Source of the DNA: an uncultured Dyadobacter sp.
GTDB lineage: Bacteria > Bacteroidota > Bacteroidia > Cytophagales > Spirosomataceae
DNA: 64,000 nucleotides
NCBI RefSeq assembly: GCF_946482605.1
Contig: NZ_CAMLSE010000010.1
Location: 1 to 64,000, forward strand
Direction of reading: 5' to 3'
A model generated the notes under the pieces. That model did no database searches and had not been told where the DNA came from. It worked only from the letters and a program-made list of their open reading frames with translations. The first letter of the stretch is position 1. Every line of letters starts with the position of its first letter. The position numbers and the translations under genes were made by a program. Positions 35,534 to 45,057 of this stretch are shown here, in pieces.

Positions 35534-36037
35534 TTATCTGTCTTCGTACACTGCGGTAGTCTCCCGCGGCGCCTCGTTACGGTTCTGGCAGTTTTCCTTG
35601 TTACAGTTTCCGTAGAAAATAAGCGAATGGTGCATTACGCTGAAATTCAGCATCTCACCTACCATGTTCTGGATCGACTGGATTCTCGGATCACAGAATT
35701 CCATCACTTTATGACAATCGGTGCAGATGAGGTGGTCATGCTGCTTATTGCCATAGGATTTCTCGAACTGTGCCAGGTTTTTACCAAACTGATGCTTGGT
35801 TACCAGGTCGCAGTCGACCAGCACATCGAGCGTATTGTAAACGGTTGCCCGGCTCACCCTGTAACGCTTGTTCTTCATACTGATGTAAAGTTCATCTACA
35901 TCAAAGTGATCCTCCCTGGTATAGATCTCTTCCAGTATCGCAAACCTTTCAGGTGTTTTGCGAAGTCCTTTATTTTCCAGGTAAGCCGTCAATATTTTCT
36001 TAGCGGCCTCGAAATTTGGTTTGCTGGCTTGTGGCAT
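35534..36037 (-). CDS. fur: Fur-family ferric-uptake-type regulator
   Basis: 167 residues. An N-terminal winged helix (LRKTPERFAILEEIY, RVSRATVYNTLDVLVDCDLV) is followed by the dimerisation and metal domain with QHDHLICTDCHKVMEFC, and a C-terminal CNKENC pair for a structural zinc. The layout is that of Fur rather than PerR or Zur, but the exact metal is inferred. The second Fur-family gene at 50102-50512 is Zur-like, so the two probably divide iron and zinc control. It lies upstream of purA on the same strand. Confidence 0.85.
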   Translation of the reverse strand: MPQASKPNFEAAKKILTAYLENKGLRKTPERFAILEEIYTREDHFDVDELYISMKNKRYRVSRATVYNTLDVLVDCDLVTKHQFGKNLAQFEKSYGNKQHDHLICTDCHKVMEFCDPRIQSIQNMVGEMLNFSVMHHSLIFYGNCNKENCQNRNEAPRETTAVYEDR

Positions 36038-36164
36038 ATCTCTGATAATCTTGCGCGAAAATACGCTTTTTTACTTAAATCACTCTCACATTCGCAAGCA
36101 TACTCTTGCTACCTCATTAACTACCAATTCAATAACACATGGAATCAGCAATCGTTCATTGCAT

Positions 36165-38453
36165 TCATTTTCCGTTCAGGTTGGTGTCGAAGCGTTGCAC
36201 ATTGTAAACGCCTTCCACCTGTTCCAGCTTGTTGATCAATATATCCAAGTGCTTGGTATCCTGTACATAAAGCTTGATATCCCCATTAAAAACGCCGTCT
36301 TTCGTATCGATCGTGAGCCCGCGCATGTTGATATGCAGTTCATTGGAAATGATCCGCGTTACGTCGTTCACAAGTCCCACACGGTCGGTGCCCGAAAGAT
36401 ACAGCCCGGCCAGAAACGCCTCATCCTTGCCCGACCACTTGGCTTTGATAATCCGGTTTCCGTGCTTGGACATCAGTTCAGCCGCATTCGGACAGGTGGT
36501 CCTGTGGATTTTGATCCCTTCGTTAATCGTGACAAACCCAAACACGTCATCACCCGCTATGGGGTTACAGCACTGGGCCAGCTTATAATCAATTTTGTCC
36601 ATATCGTCGCCGATCAGCAGCGTGTCACTATCCGCGCGATCTCCATGGATGTGTTTTAAAAATTTGGTCAGCGTCTTACCGTCACTGCCGCTATTAGGGG
36701 CCAGGTTACTGGACGCCCCATTCTCAACGGCTTTACGTTCCTTGGCATCCCGGTCCCTTTTGAACCTTTTCAGTTCATCAAGCTGGATGTAGCCTTTACC
36801 AATGCGATAGAAAAAGTCCGTCGTGGTTTTACACTCGAAAAACGCCCTCAGCTGATTGACTACCTCGGCAGTAGTATCCATTCCGAGAATTTTGAGCTTC
36901 TTCTCAACCATCTGTCGCCCATCCGTCTCATAGCGGCGATTTTCCTCCTTAAGAAAATCTTTGATCCTCGCTCTTGCTTTCGATGTTACGACGATCCGCA
37001 GCCAGTCTTCATTAGGCTTTTGCTTGCTGGACGTAATGATCTCGATCTGGTCACCATTATTAAGCACATAGCTGATCGGCACCAGAATGCCTCCTACCTT
37101 GGCCGCCATGCAATGCGCGCCCACTTCGGAGTGGATGTCAAATGCGAAATCGAGTGCCGTGGAGCCTGCTTGCAGCACTTTCAGTTCGCCTTTTGGTGTG
37201 AAAACAAAAACCTCTTCATTAAACAGGTTGCTGCGGAATTCATCCAGGAATTCGATGGCTGCCGTCTTATCGCCAAAGCCGTTTTCAAGCGTCTCGCGCA
37301 CCTGCGTGATCCATTGCTCGATATTCCCTTTGACTTTCGTGTCATTACCCTTGTATTTCCAGTGGGCCGCATATCCCTTCTCCGCGATCTCGTCCATGCG
37401 GGAGGTCCGGATCTGCACCTCCACCCATTGCCCGCTCTTACTCATCACCGTCGAATGCAATGACTGGTACCCATTGGCACGCGGTGTGCTCAAAAAGTCC
37501 TTCAAACGATCCGGGTTAGGTTTATAATGATCGGTAACGATGGAATAGGCCTGCCAGCAGATCGCTTTTTCCCGGTCACTTTCGGGCGTTGATTCCAGCA
37601 CGATCCGAATGGCGAACAGGTCATATATCTCCTCGAAAGGCTTGTTTTGCTTCCGCATTTTGTTCCAGATCGAGTAAATCGATTTGGGACGGCCTTTCAG
37701 AATAAAATTCAGACCGGCCGCTTCCAGATCCTGGGCTATCGGCTCCATGAACTTGGATATGAAACGATCACGAATGTTTTTCGTCTCCCGGAGCTTTCTG
37801 GCAACGGCGCGGTATTCCTGGGGTTCGGTATATTTCAGATAAAGCTCTTCCAGCTCCGACTTAATACTGTAAAGTCCCAGTCTGTGCGCCAAAGGTGCAT
37901 AGATGAATATCGTTTCGGAAGCGATCTTCAGTTGCTTGTCCCGCGGCATGCTGTCGAGCGTCCGCATGTTGTGCAGCCGGTCGGCGAGCTTTACGAGGAT
38001 CACCCGTACATCATCCGACAATGTGAGCAGCATTTTCCGGAAATTCTCCGCCTGCTGCGACGAGCCGTATTCAAAACGTCCGGAGATCTTGGTCAGGCCA
38101 TCGATGATTTTAGCAACCTTCTTCCCGAACAGCCGTTCGATATCGTCGATCCCCATATCGGTATCCTCCACCACGTCGTGCAGCAATGCGGCCACGATGC
38201 CGGTAGTTCCCAGTCCGATCTCCTCCACAACGATTTGAGCTACTGCCAGCGGGTGGTAGATATAGGGTTCTCCCGACCGCCTGCGCATGTCCTTATGCGC
38301 ATCAACGGAAGTATAAAAGGCTTTTTTGATTAGTTTAGCATCATTGTCCTTCAAAAAAGGTTTGGCTGTTCTTAAAAGCCTGCGGTATTTTTTGAGGATG
38401 TCCTTACGCTCCTGTTCCAGGTCAATGTTGAGGGATTCAACCAGTTGCTCCAC
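36165..38453 (-). CDS. Bifunctional (p)ppGpp synthetase/hydrolase (RelA/SpoT family)
   Basis: 762 residues with complete long-RSH architecture. The HD hydrolase domain (YIYHPLAVAQIV, LLHDVVEDTD with His-Asp at 92-93) is intact, and so is the synthetase domain (GRPKSIYSIWNKM, DLFAIRIVL). A TGS domain (VFVFTPKGELKVLQAGSTALDFAF) and a C-terminal ACT domain (after about residue 690) follow. As the hydrolase motifs are preserved, this enzyme should both make and degrade the alarmone. No companion RelA is in the window. The start is well placed relative to the domain. Confidence 0.93.
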   Translation of the reverse strand: MEQLVESLNIDLEQERKDILKKYRRLLRTAKPFLKDNDAKLIKKAFYTSVDAHKDMRRRSGEPYIYHPLAVAQIVVEEIGLGTTGIVAALLHDVVEDTDMGIDDIERLFGKKVAKIIDGLTKISGRFEYGSSQQAENFRKMLLTLSDDVRVILVKLADRLHNMRTLDSMPRDKQLKIASETIFIYAPLAHRLGLYSIKSELEELYLKYTEPQEYRAVARKLRETKNIRDRFISKFMEPIAQDLEAAGLNFILKGRPKSIYSIWNKMRKQNKPFEEIYDLFAIRIVLESTPESDREKAICWQAYSIVTDHYKPNPDRLKDFLSTPRANGYQSLHSTVMSKSGQWVEVQIRTSRMDEIAEKGYAAHWKYKGNDTKVKGNIEQWITQVRETLENGFGDKTAAIEFLDEFRSNLFNEEVFVFTPKGELKVLQAGSTALDFAFDIHSEVGAHCMAAKVGGILVPISYVLNNGDQIEIITSSKQKPNEDWLRIVVTSKARARIKDFLKEENRRYETDGRQMVEKKLKILGMDTTAEVVNQLRAFFECKTTTDFFYRIGKGYIQLDELKRFKRDRDAKERKAVENGASSNLAPNSGSDGKTLTKFLKHIHGDRADSDTLLIGDDMDKIDYKLAQCCNPIAGDDVFGFVTINEGIKIHRTTCPNAAELMSKHGNRIIKAKWSGKDEAFLAGLYLSGTDRVGLVNDVTRIISNELHINMRGLTIDTKDGVFNGDIKLYVQDTKHLDILINKLEQVEGVYNVQRFDTNLNGK

Positions 38454-38546
38454 TGCTATATTCTAATTGGTATGCTTCACCAAAATAACAAATTTTAGCG
38501 ACATTTTTCAATATCTTTTTACCCAAAGATAAAATTTAAGAAAAAG

Positions 38547-38579
38547 TTTGGATGTTTTTAAAAATTAAGAATACCTTTG
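38547..38579 (+). promoter_or_regulatory. Promoter of tRNA-Leu (TAG)
   Basis: TTTG at 38547-38550, 21 bases, then TACCTTTG at 38572-38579, a full match to TAnnTTTG. The tRNA begins 44 bases after it. This is one of the cleanest promoters in the window. Confidence 0.7.
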
Positions 38580-38622
38580 CACTCCCAATTCGACAATCGG
38601 GTCGAAAATAGGGAATAAGTGA

Positions 38623-38704
38623 GCGGGCGTGGCGGAACTGGTAGACGTGCTAGACTTAGGATCTAGTGCCGCAAGGCGTGGGGGTTCGATTCCCTCCGCC
38701 CGTA
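38623..38704 (+). tRNA. tRNA-Leu (TAG)
   Basis: Class II tRNA of 82 bases. Acceptor GCGGGCG (38623-38629) pairs with CGCCCGT (38697-38703). The anticodon stem CTAGA/TCTAG encloses TAG at 38657-38659. The T arm has GGGTTCGATTCCC. CCA is not encoded. Confidence 0.95.
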
Positions 38705-38783
38705 CAGAATACAAGGGAATGACGGGGCGTCAGATTCCTGTTTGTTTGGGAAGATGAGCTGCTCCGTAGTATTGAAACCCGTC

Positions 38784-38827
38784 AAATGCCCTCAGGACTT
38801 CGTTTTGAGGGCATTTTTATTTTTTTC
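38784..38827 (+). terminator. Terminator after tRNA-Leu, before tig
   Basis: A perfect 11-base stem AAATGCCCTCA (38784-38794) pairs with TGAGGGCATTT (38806-38816), followed by a long T-rich tract. It separates the tRNA transcript from the trigger factor gene. Confidence 0.8.
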
Positions 38828-38867
38828 AGTTCAATGTAAAAGGTATTTACCAATAGCTTAGCGACAC

Positions 38868-40220
38868 ATGGAAGTTTTGTTAGAAAAGAGTTCGCCGACA
38901 TTAGCCTCTCTGAAAGTAACGTTGACCAAGGAAGATTATCAGCCCAAGGTAGATAAGACGATAAAGGATTATTCCAAACGCGTAAACCTGAAGGGATTTC
39001 GTCCTGGCAAAGTGCCATCCCATGTGATCCAGCGCATGTATGGTAAAAGTATTCTGGTTGATGAAGTCAACAACATCCTGAGTACTGCGGTAAGCTCGTA
39101 CATCCGGGAAAACAAATTGCAGGTAGTAGGTGACCCTGTTCCGGATCGTGAAAAAGCAGCAGAAGTGAACTGGGACAATCCTGCTCAGTTCGAGTTCAGC
39201 TACGACCTCGGCGTTGCCACCGATTTCGATGTAAATCTGTCGGAACTTCCCGCGATCAAACGTTATACCATCAATGTAGATGAGAACGAGCTGACCAAAA
39301 CCGTGGACAGCCTTCGCGAGCGTTTCGCCGAAAGCGTACATCCCGAAGTAAGCGAGGCCGACGATATGATCTTCGGTGAGCTGAAACAGGAATCAACTGA
39401 ATTCACTACCCGCACTGCCGTTCCTACCAAACAGGTAAAAGAAGGAGAAGTAGCGAAATTCATCGGTGTGAAGAAGGGTGATGTCATCACTTTCGACATT
39501 CAGAACACATTTAACGACGAGTCGGCTATCGCTCACGTAACCGGTAAAAAGAAAGAAGACACCGCTGAGCTTTCGGGTGAATACACGTTGACTGTTGAAG
39601 ACATTACGCGCTCGGCACCGGCACAATTGACCCAGGAGTTTTTCGATAAAGTGTTGGGGCCGGGACAGGTGGAAAGCGAAGAGCAATTCAATGAAAAAGT
39701 ACTCGAAATCATCAAAGGTAACTACGAACGCGAAACAGAAGCGTTACTGCGCCGCGATATCGAGACTGCATTGCTAGACAGCATTGCGATCGAGTTGCCC
39801 GAAGAGTTTTTGAAAAGCTGGCTCGAACGCACCAACGAAGGTAAATTCACCCGCGAACAGATCGACGAGCAGTTCGGTGATTTCCAGAAATCATTGAAGT
39901 TGAGCCTGATCAAAAATAAAATCGCCGACAAAGAGAGCGTAAAAGTCGAATATCCCGAAATCCTGGCCTTCACCCGTGAAATGGTGAAAGGACAATTCGG
40001 CATCTACGGCGACGATGAGTCGATGAAAGAAACCATCGACCGCGTGGCACAAGGTTACCTGGCAGACAAAGAACGGGATAACTATACGAGCGTCTTCAAC
40101 CAGGTGTTTGACAACAAGGTTTTGGAAACGATCCGCGGCCAGGTAAGCACTGATGAGCAGACCATCGAGGTAAGCGAATTTGAGAAACTGGCGAAAGGCG
40201 AGGTAGAAGCCGAAGCCTGA
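38868..40220 (+). CDS. tig: Trigger factor chaperone
   Basis: 450 residues. The N-terminal ribosome-binding domain contains the signature GFRPGKVPSHVIQRMYG near residues 44-60 (the family's GFRxGKxP). The middle region (KEGEVAKFIGVKKGDVITFDIQNTF) occupies the FKBP-like PPIase place but is divergent and probably lacks isomerase activity, as in many Bacteroidota. The C-terminal arms are helical (ETEALLRRDIETALLDSIAIELPEEFL). It shelters nascent chains at the ribosome exit. clpP and clpX follow downstream, the usual order, here interrupted by an XRE gene on the opposite strand. Confidence 0.92.
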   Translation: MEVLLEKSSPTLASLKVTLTKEDYQPKVDKTIKDYSKRVNLKGFRPGKVPSHVIQRMYGKSILVDEVNNILSTAVSSYIRENKLQVVGDPVPDREKAAEVNWDNPAQFEFSYDLGVATDFDVNLSELPAIKRYTINVDENELTKTVDSLRERFAESVHPEVSEADDMIFGELKQESTEFTTRTAVPTKQVKEGEVAKFIGVKKGDVITFDIQNTFNDESAIAHVTGKKKEDTAELSGEYTLTVEDITRSAPAQLTQEFFDKVLGPGQVESEEQFNEKVLEIIKGNYERETEALLRRDIETALLDSIAIELPEEFLKSWLERTNEGKFTREQIDEQFGDFQKSLKLSLIKNKIADKESVKVEYPEILAFTREMVKGQFGIYGDDESMKETIDRVAQGYLADKERDNYTSVFNQVFDNKVLETIRGQVSTDEQTIEVSEFEKLAKGEVEAEA

Positions 40221-40248
40221 TCTCAGTAGTTCAGAACAATATTTTTTT

Positions 40249-40282
40249 CACCGTCCCGGATTCGTCCGGGCGGTGTTTTTTT
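40249..40282 (+). terminator. Terminator of tig
   Basis: CACCG-T-CCCGGA (40249-40260) pairs with TCCGGG-CGGTG (40265-40275) over a TTCG tetraloop with one bulged T, followed by seven T. It reaches the stop of the convergent XRE gene. Confidence 0.88.
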
Positions 40283-40658
40283 ATTTAAAACCGATCCGCT
40301 CCCGCTCCTCTCCTATCTGACGAACGATACCGTCGCCGAAAAGCTGTTTGAATTTCGTCCTCCATTGATCAAGCTCATTTTGCATGCGGCGGTTCTCGGC
40401 CAGCAAGCGGGTATTCTCCTGCCGCAACCACGCCGTTTCGGACATCGTTACATCGATGCCCAGTAGTTCGGGAAGCTGCACATCGAGCAGCTTAGCCACA
40501 TTTTCCAGCCTCGAAACAGAAAGCTCCGTCCGGCCGCGTTCGATATCGCCGTAAGCTGTCGTCGATAAGCCGAGCATGTCTGCCATATTTTCCTGTGACA
40601 GTCCTTTTTGAAGCCTGATCTGTCTTATTTTTTCTGATAAATTGGATGTTACGTTCAT
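40281..40658 (-). CDS. XRE-type helix-turn-helix regulator with coiled-coil tail
   Basis: 125 residues. Residues about 8-62 form a Cro/CI-type helix-turn-helix (IRQIRLQKGLSQENMADMLGLSTTAYGDIERG). Residues about 80-115 (AWLRQENTRLLAENRRMQNELDQW) have heptad spacing for a dimerising coiled coil. This short XRE form is common in Bacteroidota. It lies between tig and clpP on the opposite strand; its targets are unknown. No promoter of the standard type is clear in the 249 bases separating it from clpP. Confidence 0.83.
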   Translation of the reverse strand: MNVTSNLSEKIRQIRLQKGLSQENMADMLGLSTTAYGDIERGRTELSVSRLENVAKLLDVQLPELLGIDVTMSETAWLRQENTRLLAENRRMQNELDQWRTKFKQLFGDGIVRQIGEERERIGFK

Positions 40659-40907
40659 ATTGTCCGATTATCATGCGTGGTACAACGTTTTTATTCCGCA
40701 ATGTAATGACTTAAGGTCGTCACTGGCTGTCGCATTTTTCGATAATTTATCGCCGAAATTGACAAGGATTATTCAGTGAAATAATCAAATTTGTGCCATG
40801 CAACCCGGAAACCTGCGGCGATATAACCAGAAACTAACCTATATTGCTTTTTGTTCTCCATCCCGGTTGCCCTTTAACTATTGATTACTTAAAATTTAAA
40901 TTTTTCG

Positions 40908-41582
40908 ATGAATCACGGAAATGAATTTAGAAAATATGCCGTTCACCACCTTGGAATGAATGGTCTTACCGTGGACGGTTACATGAACCACACTGTTGAA
41001 AACATGACCCGCTCGGTGATCGAGGAACGCCCGATGAACTTCCGGGAAGTGGATGTTTTCTCCCGTCTGATGGCCGACCGCATTATATTTATGGGTACCG
41101 GCGTGGACGACAATATCGCTAACATCATTGTGGCGCAGCTACTCTTCCTCGAATCGGCGGATCCCAAGAAAGATATTCTGATGTATATCAACAGCCCGGG
41201 CGGATCGGTATATGCAGGTCTGGGAATTTACGATACCATGCAGTATGTACGTCCCGATGTGGCCACCGTTTGTACCAGCCTCGCAGCCTCCATGGGTGCG
41301 GTGTTGCTCGCCGGCGGAGCAGCTGGAAAACGCTCAGCGCTTCCGCACGCACGTGTCATGATCCACCAGCCTTCGGGAGGTGCGCAGGGAACTTCTGTGG
41401 ACATTGAGATCACAACCCGTGAGATCGTGAAGCTCCGCCACGAGCTGTACGAAATTCTGGCACACCATACCGGCCAGACTCCCGAGCAGATCGCACTGGA
41501 TTCGGACCGGGACAAATGGCTTAAAGCTACGGAAGCAAAGGAATACGGCCTGATCGACGAGGTTTTGACCCGCGATAAATAA
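40908..41582 (+). CDS. clpP: ATP-dependent Clp protease proteolytic subunit
   Basis: 224 residues. The catalytic triad is intact: Ser128 (AASMGA), His153 (MIHQPSGG) and Asp202 (DSDRD, equivalent to E. coli Asp171). [16 protein letters not shown] is also present. The N-terminus is about 30 residues longer than mature E. coli ClpP, probably a propeptide. It assembles into the tetradecameric barrel that ClpX feeds. clpX follows after a terminator and 200 bases, so the two may be separately transcribed here. Confidence 0.96.
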   Translation: MNHGNEFRKYAVHHLGMNGLTVDGYMNHTVENMTRSVIEERPMNFREVDVFSRLMADRIIFMGTGVDDNIANIIVAQLLFLESADPKKDILMYINSPGGSVYAGLGIYDTMQYVRPDVATVCTSLAASMGAVLLAGGAAGKRSALPHARVMIHQPSGGAQGTSVDIEITTREIVKLRHELYEILAHHTGQTPEQIALDSDRDKWLKATEAKEYGLIDEVLTRDK

Positions 41583-41603
41583 CCGGAAATCCTTTTTCGG
41601 AAG

Positions 41604-41636
41604 ATGCCCTGACAGCTATGTTGTCGGGGCATTTTT
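41604..41636 (+). terminator. Terminator between clpP and clpX
   Basis: ATGCCCTGACA (41604-41614) pairs with TGTCGGGGCAT (41622-41632) with one G-U pair, followed by a short T run. Confidence 0.8.
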
Positions 41637-41836
41637 AGTATATGGCCGTCGGTTGATTTGGTAACCCGGTCAAAAAACCGGAAATTTGCAGAATAATAAC
41701 CGCTGATTTTCAAATGGACAGAGGACTTGAACATTAAATGTGGTCTTCTTGTTAAATTGACGTACCAGGCTTGTTTAGTTCGGCTGCTGCATTAAGGCAG
41801 GCCTGAAACATCCACCAAACTGTTTAAACCGAATCG

Positions 41837-43081
41837 ATGGCACAAGTAAGTTGTTCGTTCTGCGGACGTAAGAAAAGCGAAGTAGATCTGTTGCTTTCCG
41901 GAATCGACGCTCATATCTGTAACCACTGCATTGCCCAGGGGCACCAGGTGGTCACCGAAGAGTTGGGACCGAAAGAGGATAAGAAAGAGAAGAAATCGAA
42001 GCTTCCTAAGTTAAAATCCATCCCCCCCTCTGAAATCAAGCATTTTCTTGAACAATATGTGATCGGCCAGGACGAAGCAAAGCGTTCTCTCGCCGTGGCA
42101 GTATATAATCACTACAAACGTCTGAACCAGGTCAGTACCGATGATGATGTGATCATCGAGAAGTCCAACATCATCATGGTGGGCGAAACCGGAACAGGTA
42201 AAACCTACCTGGCCAAATCCATTGCACGTATTCTTCAGGTTCCTTTCTGTGTAGCGGATGCGACAGTAGTTACCGAAGCGGGATATGTTGGTGAAGACGT
42301 CGAGACAATCCTGACACGTCTTTTGCAGGCGGCCGATTACAATGTCGAGGCGGCCGAACGCGGTATCGTCTATATCGACGAGATCGACAAGATCGCCCGC
42401 AAATCAGACAACCCGTCCATTACCCGCGATGTAAGCGGTGAAGGCGTGCAGCAGGCATTGCTCAAACTGCTCGAAGGGTCGATTGTGAACGTACCACCAC
42501 AAGGCGGACGTAAGCACCCCGATCAAAAAATGATTTCGCTGAACACCGAGAATATCCTTTTCATATGCGGCGGTGCATTCGACGGTATCGAAAGACACAT
42601 CGGAAAACGGATCAACACGCGCCCCATAGGATTCTCCGGCGACAGCCGCATTATCGAGATTTTTGACAAGGGTAACCTCATGCGCTACGTCACCGCGATG
42701 GACCTCAAATCTTTCGGCCTCATTCCCGAACTGATCGGTCGTTTGCCGGTGCTGACGCATTTGAACCCGCTGGACCGGGAGACTTTACGCCGGATTCTGA
42801 CAGAGCCCAAAAACGCATTGGTGAAACAATATGGTAAACTCTTTGCAATGGAAGGCATCACGCTACATTTCGAAGAAGATGTACTGGATTACATTGTCGA
42901 TCAGGCGATGATCTACAAGCTCGGGGCCCGTGGTTTGCGTTCGATCTGCGAATCCATCATGACAGACGCGATGTTTGACCTTCCTTCACAAAAAGATGTC
43001 AAGGAGTTCACCCTGTCGCTCGACTACGCCAAAGATAAATTTGAAAAATCTTCGATGGCTTTACTGCGCTCAGTAGCCTAA
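41837..43081 (+). CDS. clpX: ATP-dependent Clp protease ATP-binding subunit ClpX
   Basis: 414 residues. The N-terminal zinc-binding domain has Cys6, Cys9, Cys28 and Cys31. The AAA+ core has Walker A GETGTGKT (116-123), [36 protein letters not shown] (Walker B and sensor region), the pore-loop region around GYVGEDVE, and the closing [14 protein letters not shown]. It unfolds substrates and feeds them to ClpP. No promoter of the standard -33/-7 type is obvious in the 200 bases after the clpP terminator. Confidence 0.97.
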   Translation: MAQVSCSFCGRKKSEVDLLLSGIDAHICNHCIAQGHQVVTEELGPKEDKKEKKSKLPKLKSIPPSEIKHFLEQYVIGQDEAKRSLAVAVYNHYKRLNQVSTDDDVIIEKSNIIMVGETGTGKTYLAKSIARILQVPFCVADATVVTEAGYVGEDVETILTRLLQAADYNVEAAERGIVYIDEIDKIARKSDNPSITRDVSGEGVQQALLKLLEGSIVNVPPQGGRKHPDQKMISLNTENILFICGGAFDGIERHIGKRINTRPIGFSGDSRIIEIFDKGNLMRYVTAMDLKSFGLIPELIGRLPVLTHLNPLDRETLRRILTEPKNALVKQYGKLFAMEGITLHFEEDVLDYIVDQAMIYKLGARGLRSICESIMTDAMFDLPSQKDVKEFTLSLDYAKDKFEKSSMALLRSVA

Positions 43082-43105
43082 CAGTCATATCATTAGCTTT
43101 TTCAC

Positions 43106-43147
43106 AAGCGCCCTGTTTCTTTCAAAGACACAGGGCGCTTCATTTTT
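43106..43147 (+). terminator. Terminator of clpX
   Basis: AAGCGCCCTGT (43106-43116) pairs perfectly with ACAGGGCGCTT (43130-43140), loop of 13 bases, followed by a T-rich tail. Confidence 0.88.
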
Positions 43148-43191
43148 CATAGCAATAGTCCTATTTTTACATTAAAAATCAATAGGAAGTG

Positions 43192-43887
43192 ATGGAAAAC
43201 TGGCTAACAAACAAATCAATCGTCGTCATCGGAGGTACAACCGGTCCGGGACTTTCTGCGGCGCAGGCGTTCGTCAGGCATGGTGCAAATGTAGTGGTGG
43301 TGGGACGCCACCCCGAAAACTGCCTCATGGCGGAATTGAACCTCGGCAGTAACGCGAGAGCCAAACAAGGTGACGCCACGCATCCTCAGACCGCATTGGA
43401 CGCCATTCAGCTTTGCATCCGCGAGTTTGGCAGTTTTGATGCGATCTATCACGTGTCCGAAGATACTGGCGAGCCCATTCCTGATGGCCCCTTGCATAAT
43501 CTGTCGCTGGAAACCTGGCGAAAGGCCCTTGACGCCAATCTCACCTCTCTCATGCTCTCGAACCAGGCGGCCGTCAGGGCTTTTATGGGGATGAATAAGG
43601 GAGGGACCATTCTGAACCTTAGTCCTGAAACCTCCCAGGTTGACGCCCCTTCTTCAAACCATACACAATCCGCGGCACATGCTGCCGTAATAGGGTTTTC
43701 AAAATCGATCGCGGCATCCTATGCAGCCCACCATATCCGTGTCAATGTAATTTCGGCGGAGGCGGCTATGCCCGCCGATCTGGATGGGGCAGCGGTGTAT
43801 CTGATGTCGGATTATGGAAGGTTTACGAACGGCCAGGTGCTGGTGATCGATGGCGGCCGAAAGGTGCTGGAAGAGCAATATCAGTAG
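43192..43887 (+). CDS. SDR-fold protein lacking the catalytic Tyr and Lys
   Basis: 231 residues from the ATG at 43192; a GTG one codon earlier is possible. The Rossmann motif is IGGTTGPGL (13-21), and the family's INVISAEA and DGAAVYLMSDYGRFTNGQVLVIDGG regions are kept. The active-site helix reads TQSAAHAAVIGFSKS where YxxxK is expected: Tyr is replaced by Gln159 and Lys by His163. Oxidoreductase activity by the usual mechanism is therefore unlikely. It may be a binding or regulatory protein, or use other residues. It lies after clpX and before a PfkB kinase gene. Confidence 0.7.
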   Translation: MENWLTNKSIVVIGGTTGPGLSAAQAFVRHGANVVVVGRHPENCLMAELNLGSNARAKQGDATHPQTALDAIQLCIREFGSFDAIYHVSEDTGEPIPDGPLHNLSLETWRKALDANLTSLMLSNQAAVRAFMGMNKGGTILNLSPETSQVDAPSSNHTQSAAHAAVIGFSKSIAASYAAHHIRVNVISAEAAMPADLDGAAVYLMSDYGRFTNGQVLVIDGGRKVLEEQYQ

Positions 43888-44030
43888 CCCCGGAAACGTC
43901 TGCGCTGTTAAGAAATTGCAGCGGATGCAATATGAACGCAGGGAGAATCGCTTTTTTTCTTTTATTCGCGTAAAATAATTCATCCAGTCGTTTCAAAACT
44001 GGTGGTTTTAACCCAGACAACCGAACTCCT

Positions 44031-44990
44031 ATGGCAACCGGACCCATTGTAACGCTTACAATAAATCCTGCGCTTGATAAAAGCTCCAACGTATCCCGCA
44101 TCGTTCCCGACAACAAGCTGCGATGCGAAACTCCCAACTTTGAAGCCGGAGGCGGAGGAATCAACGTGGCGAAGGCCATTCATCGGCTGGGCGGAAATCC
44201 GATTGCCATTTTCACTGTCGGCGGCCCCACCGGCCAGCGGTTACACAAACTCGTCAAAAGCGAGGGAGTTGAAACGATGGTGATCGAAACGAAACAATGG
44301 ACCCGTGAAAATTTTCACGTGCTGGAAACCAGCACCGGCTTTCAGTATCGCTTCGGGATGCCGGGAACGGAAATGATGCCTACCGAGGTACGCGCCATTC
44401 TGGAAACCATGGAGGAACTGGACCCGAAACCCTCCTACATCATTGCGAGTGGAAGCCTTCCGCCGGGCGTACCGTCCGATTTTTATGGACAAATAGCCAA
44501 AATAGCCAACAACCAGGGCGCACGCTTCATTGCCGATACTTCCGGCGACGCGCTCCGTTATGCCACCGAGGCAGGTGTATATCTTTTAAAACCCAATATT
44601 ATCGAGCTTAGTGAGCTGGTGGGCGTCGATAAACTGGAAATGGACGAGGTAGATGATGCCGCGCGGGCACTGATCATCCGCGGACAATGCGAGATCGTCA
44701 TCGTGTCTATGGGCGCTATGGGCGCTATGCTCGTAACCGAAGACCAGGTAGAGCACATTCCAGCCCCGCCGGTGCAGCCAAAAAGTACCGTGGGTGCTGG
44801 TGACAGTATGCTGGCAGGTATCGTCTGGACTTTGTCGCAAGGCAAATCCTATCGCGAGGCCGTCAGGATGGGGGTTGCCTGCGGCACCGCCGCGACTATG
44901 AATTCAGGCAGCGAGCTTTTCCGGATGCAGGATGTAAACCGCCTGCTTGATTGGCTCAACCGTTACGGAAAACGCTATTCGGCCAGCTAG
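44031..44990 (+). CDS. PfkB-family hexose kinase (1-phosphofructokinase type)
   Basis: 319 residues. It begins with VTLTINPALDKS and FEAGGGGINVAKAIHRLGG, the sugar-binding start of 6-/1-phosphofructokinases and tagatose-6-phosphate kinases. It ends with the anion hole GAGDSMLAG (Asp258 as the catalytic base). The GGGINVA block favours the FruK/PfkB branch over ribokinases. Likely substrate is a phosphohexose such as fructose 6-phosphate. A small in-frame 9-base duplication near 44707-44724 gives MGAMGAM. Confidence 0.85.
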   Translation: MATGPIVTLTINPALDKSSNVSRIVPDNKLRCETPNFEAGGGGINVAKAIHRLGGNPIAIFTVGGPTGQRLHKLVKSEGVETMVIETKQWTRENFHVLETSTGFQYRFGMPGTEMMPTEVRAILETMEELDPKPSYIIASGSLPPGVPSDFYGQIAKIANNQGARFIADTSGDALRYATEAGVYLLKPNIIELSELVGVDKLEMDEVDDAARALIIRGQCEIVIVSMGAMGAMLVTEDQVEHIPAPPVQPKSTVGAGDSMLAGIVWTLSQGKSYREAVRMGVACGTAATMNSGSELFRMQDVNRLLDWLNRYGKRYSAS

Positions 44991-45057
44991 TCAAATCCAT
45001 TTTAGAGGCAATAGTAAGAAAGAAGGCATGCTGTCTTTTCCCAATAAAAGACTCATC

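Noticed and set aside
35627..36659. Long open frames antisense to fur and the RelA/SpoT gene
   Set aside because: No conserved motifs, and both true genes on the minus strand are secure.
44707..44724. In-frame 9-base tandem duplication in the PfkB gene
   Set aside because: Only two copies and in a variable position; ordinary slippage, with no sign of function.
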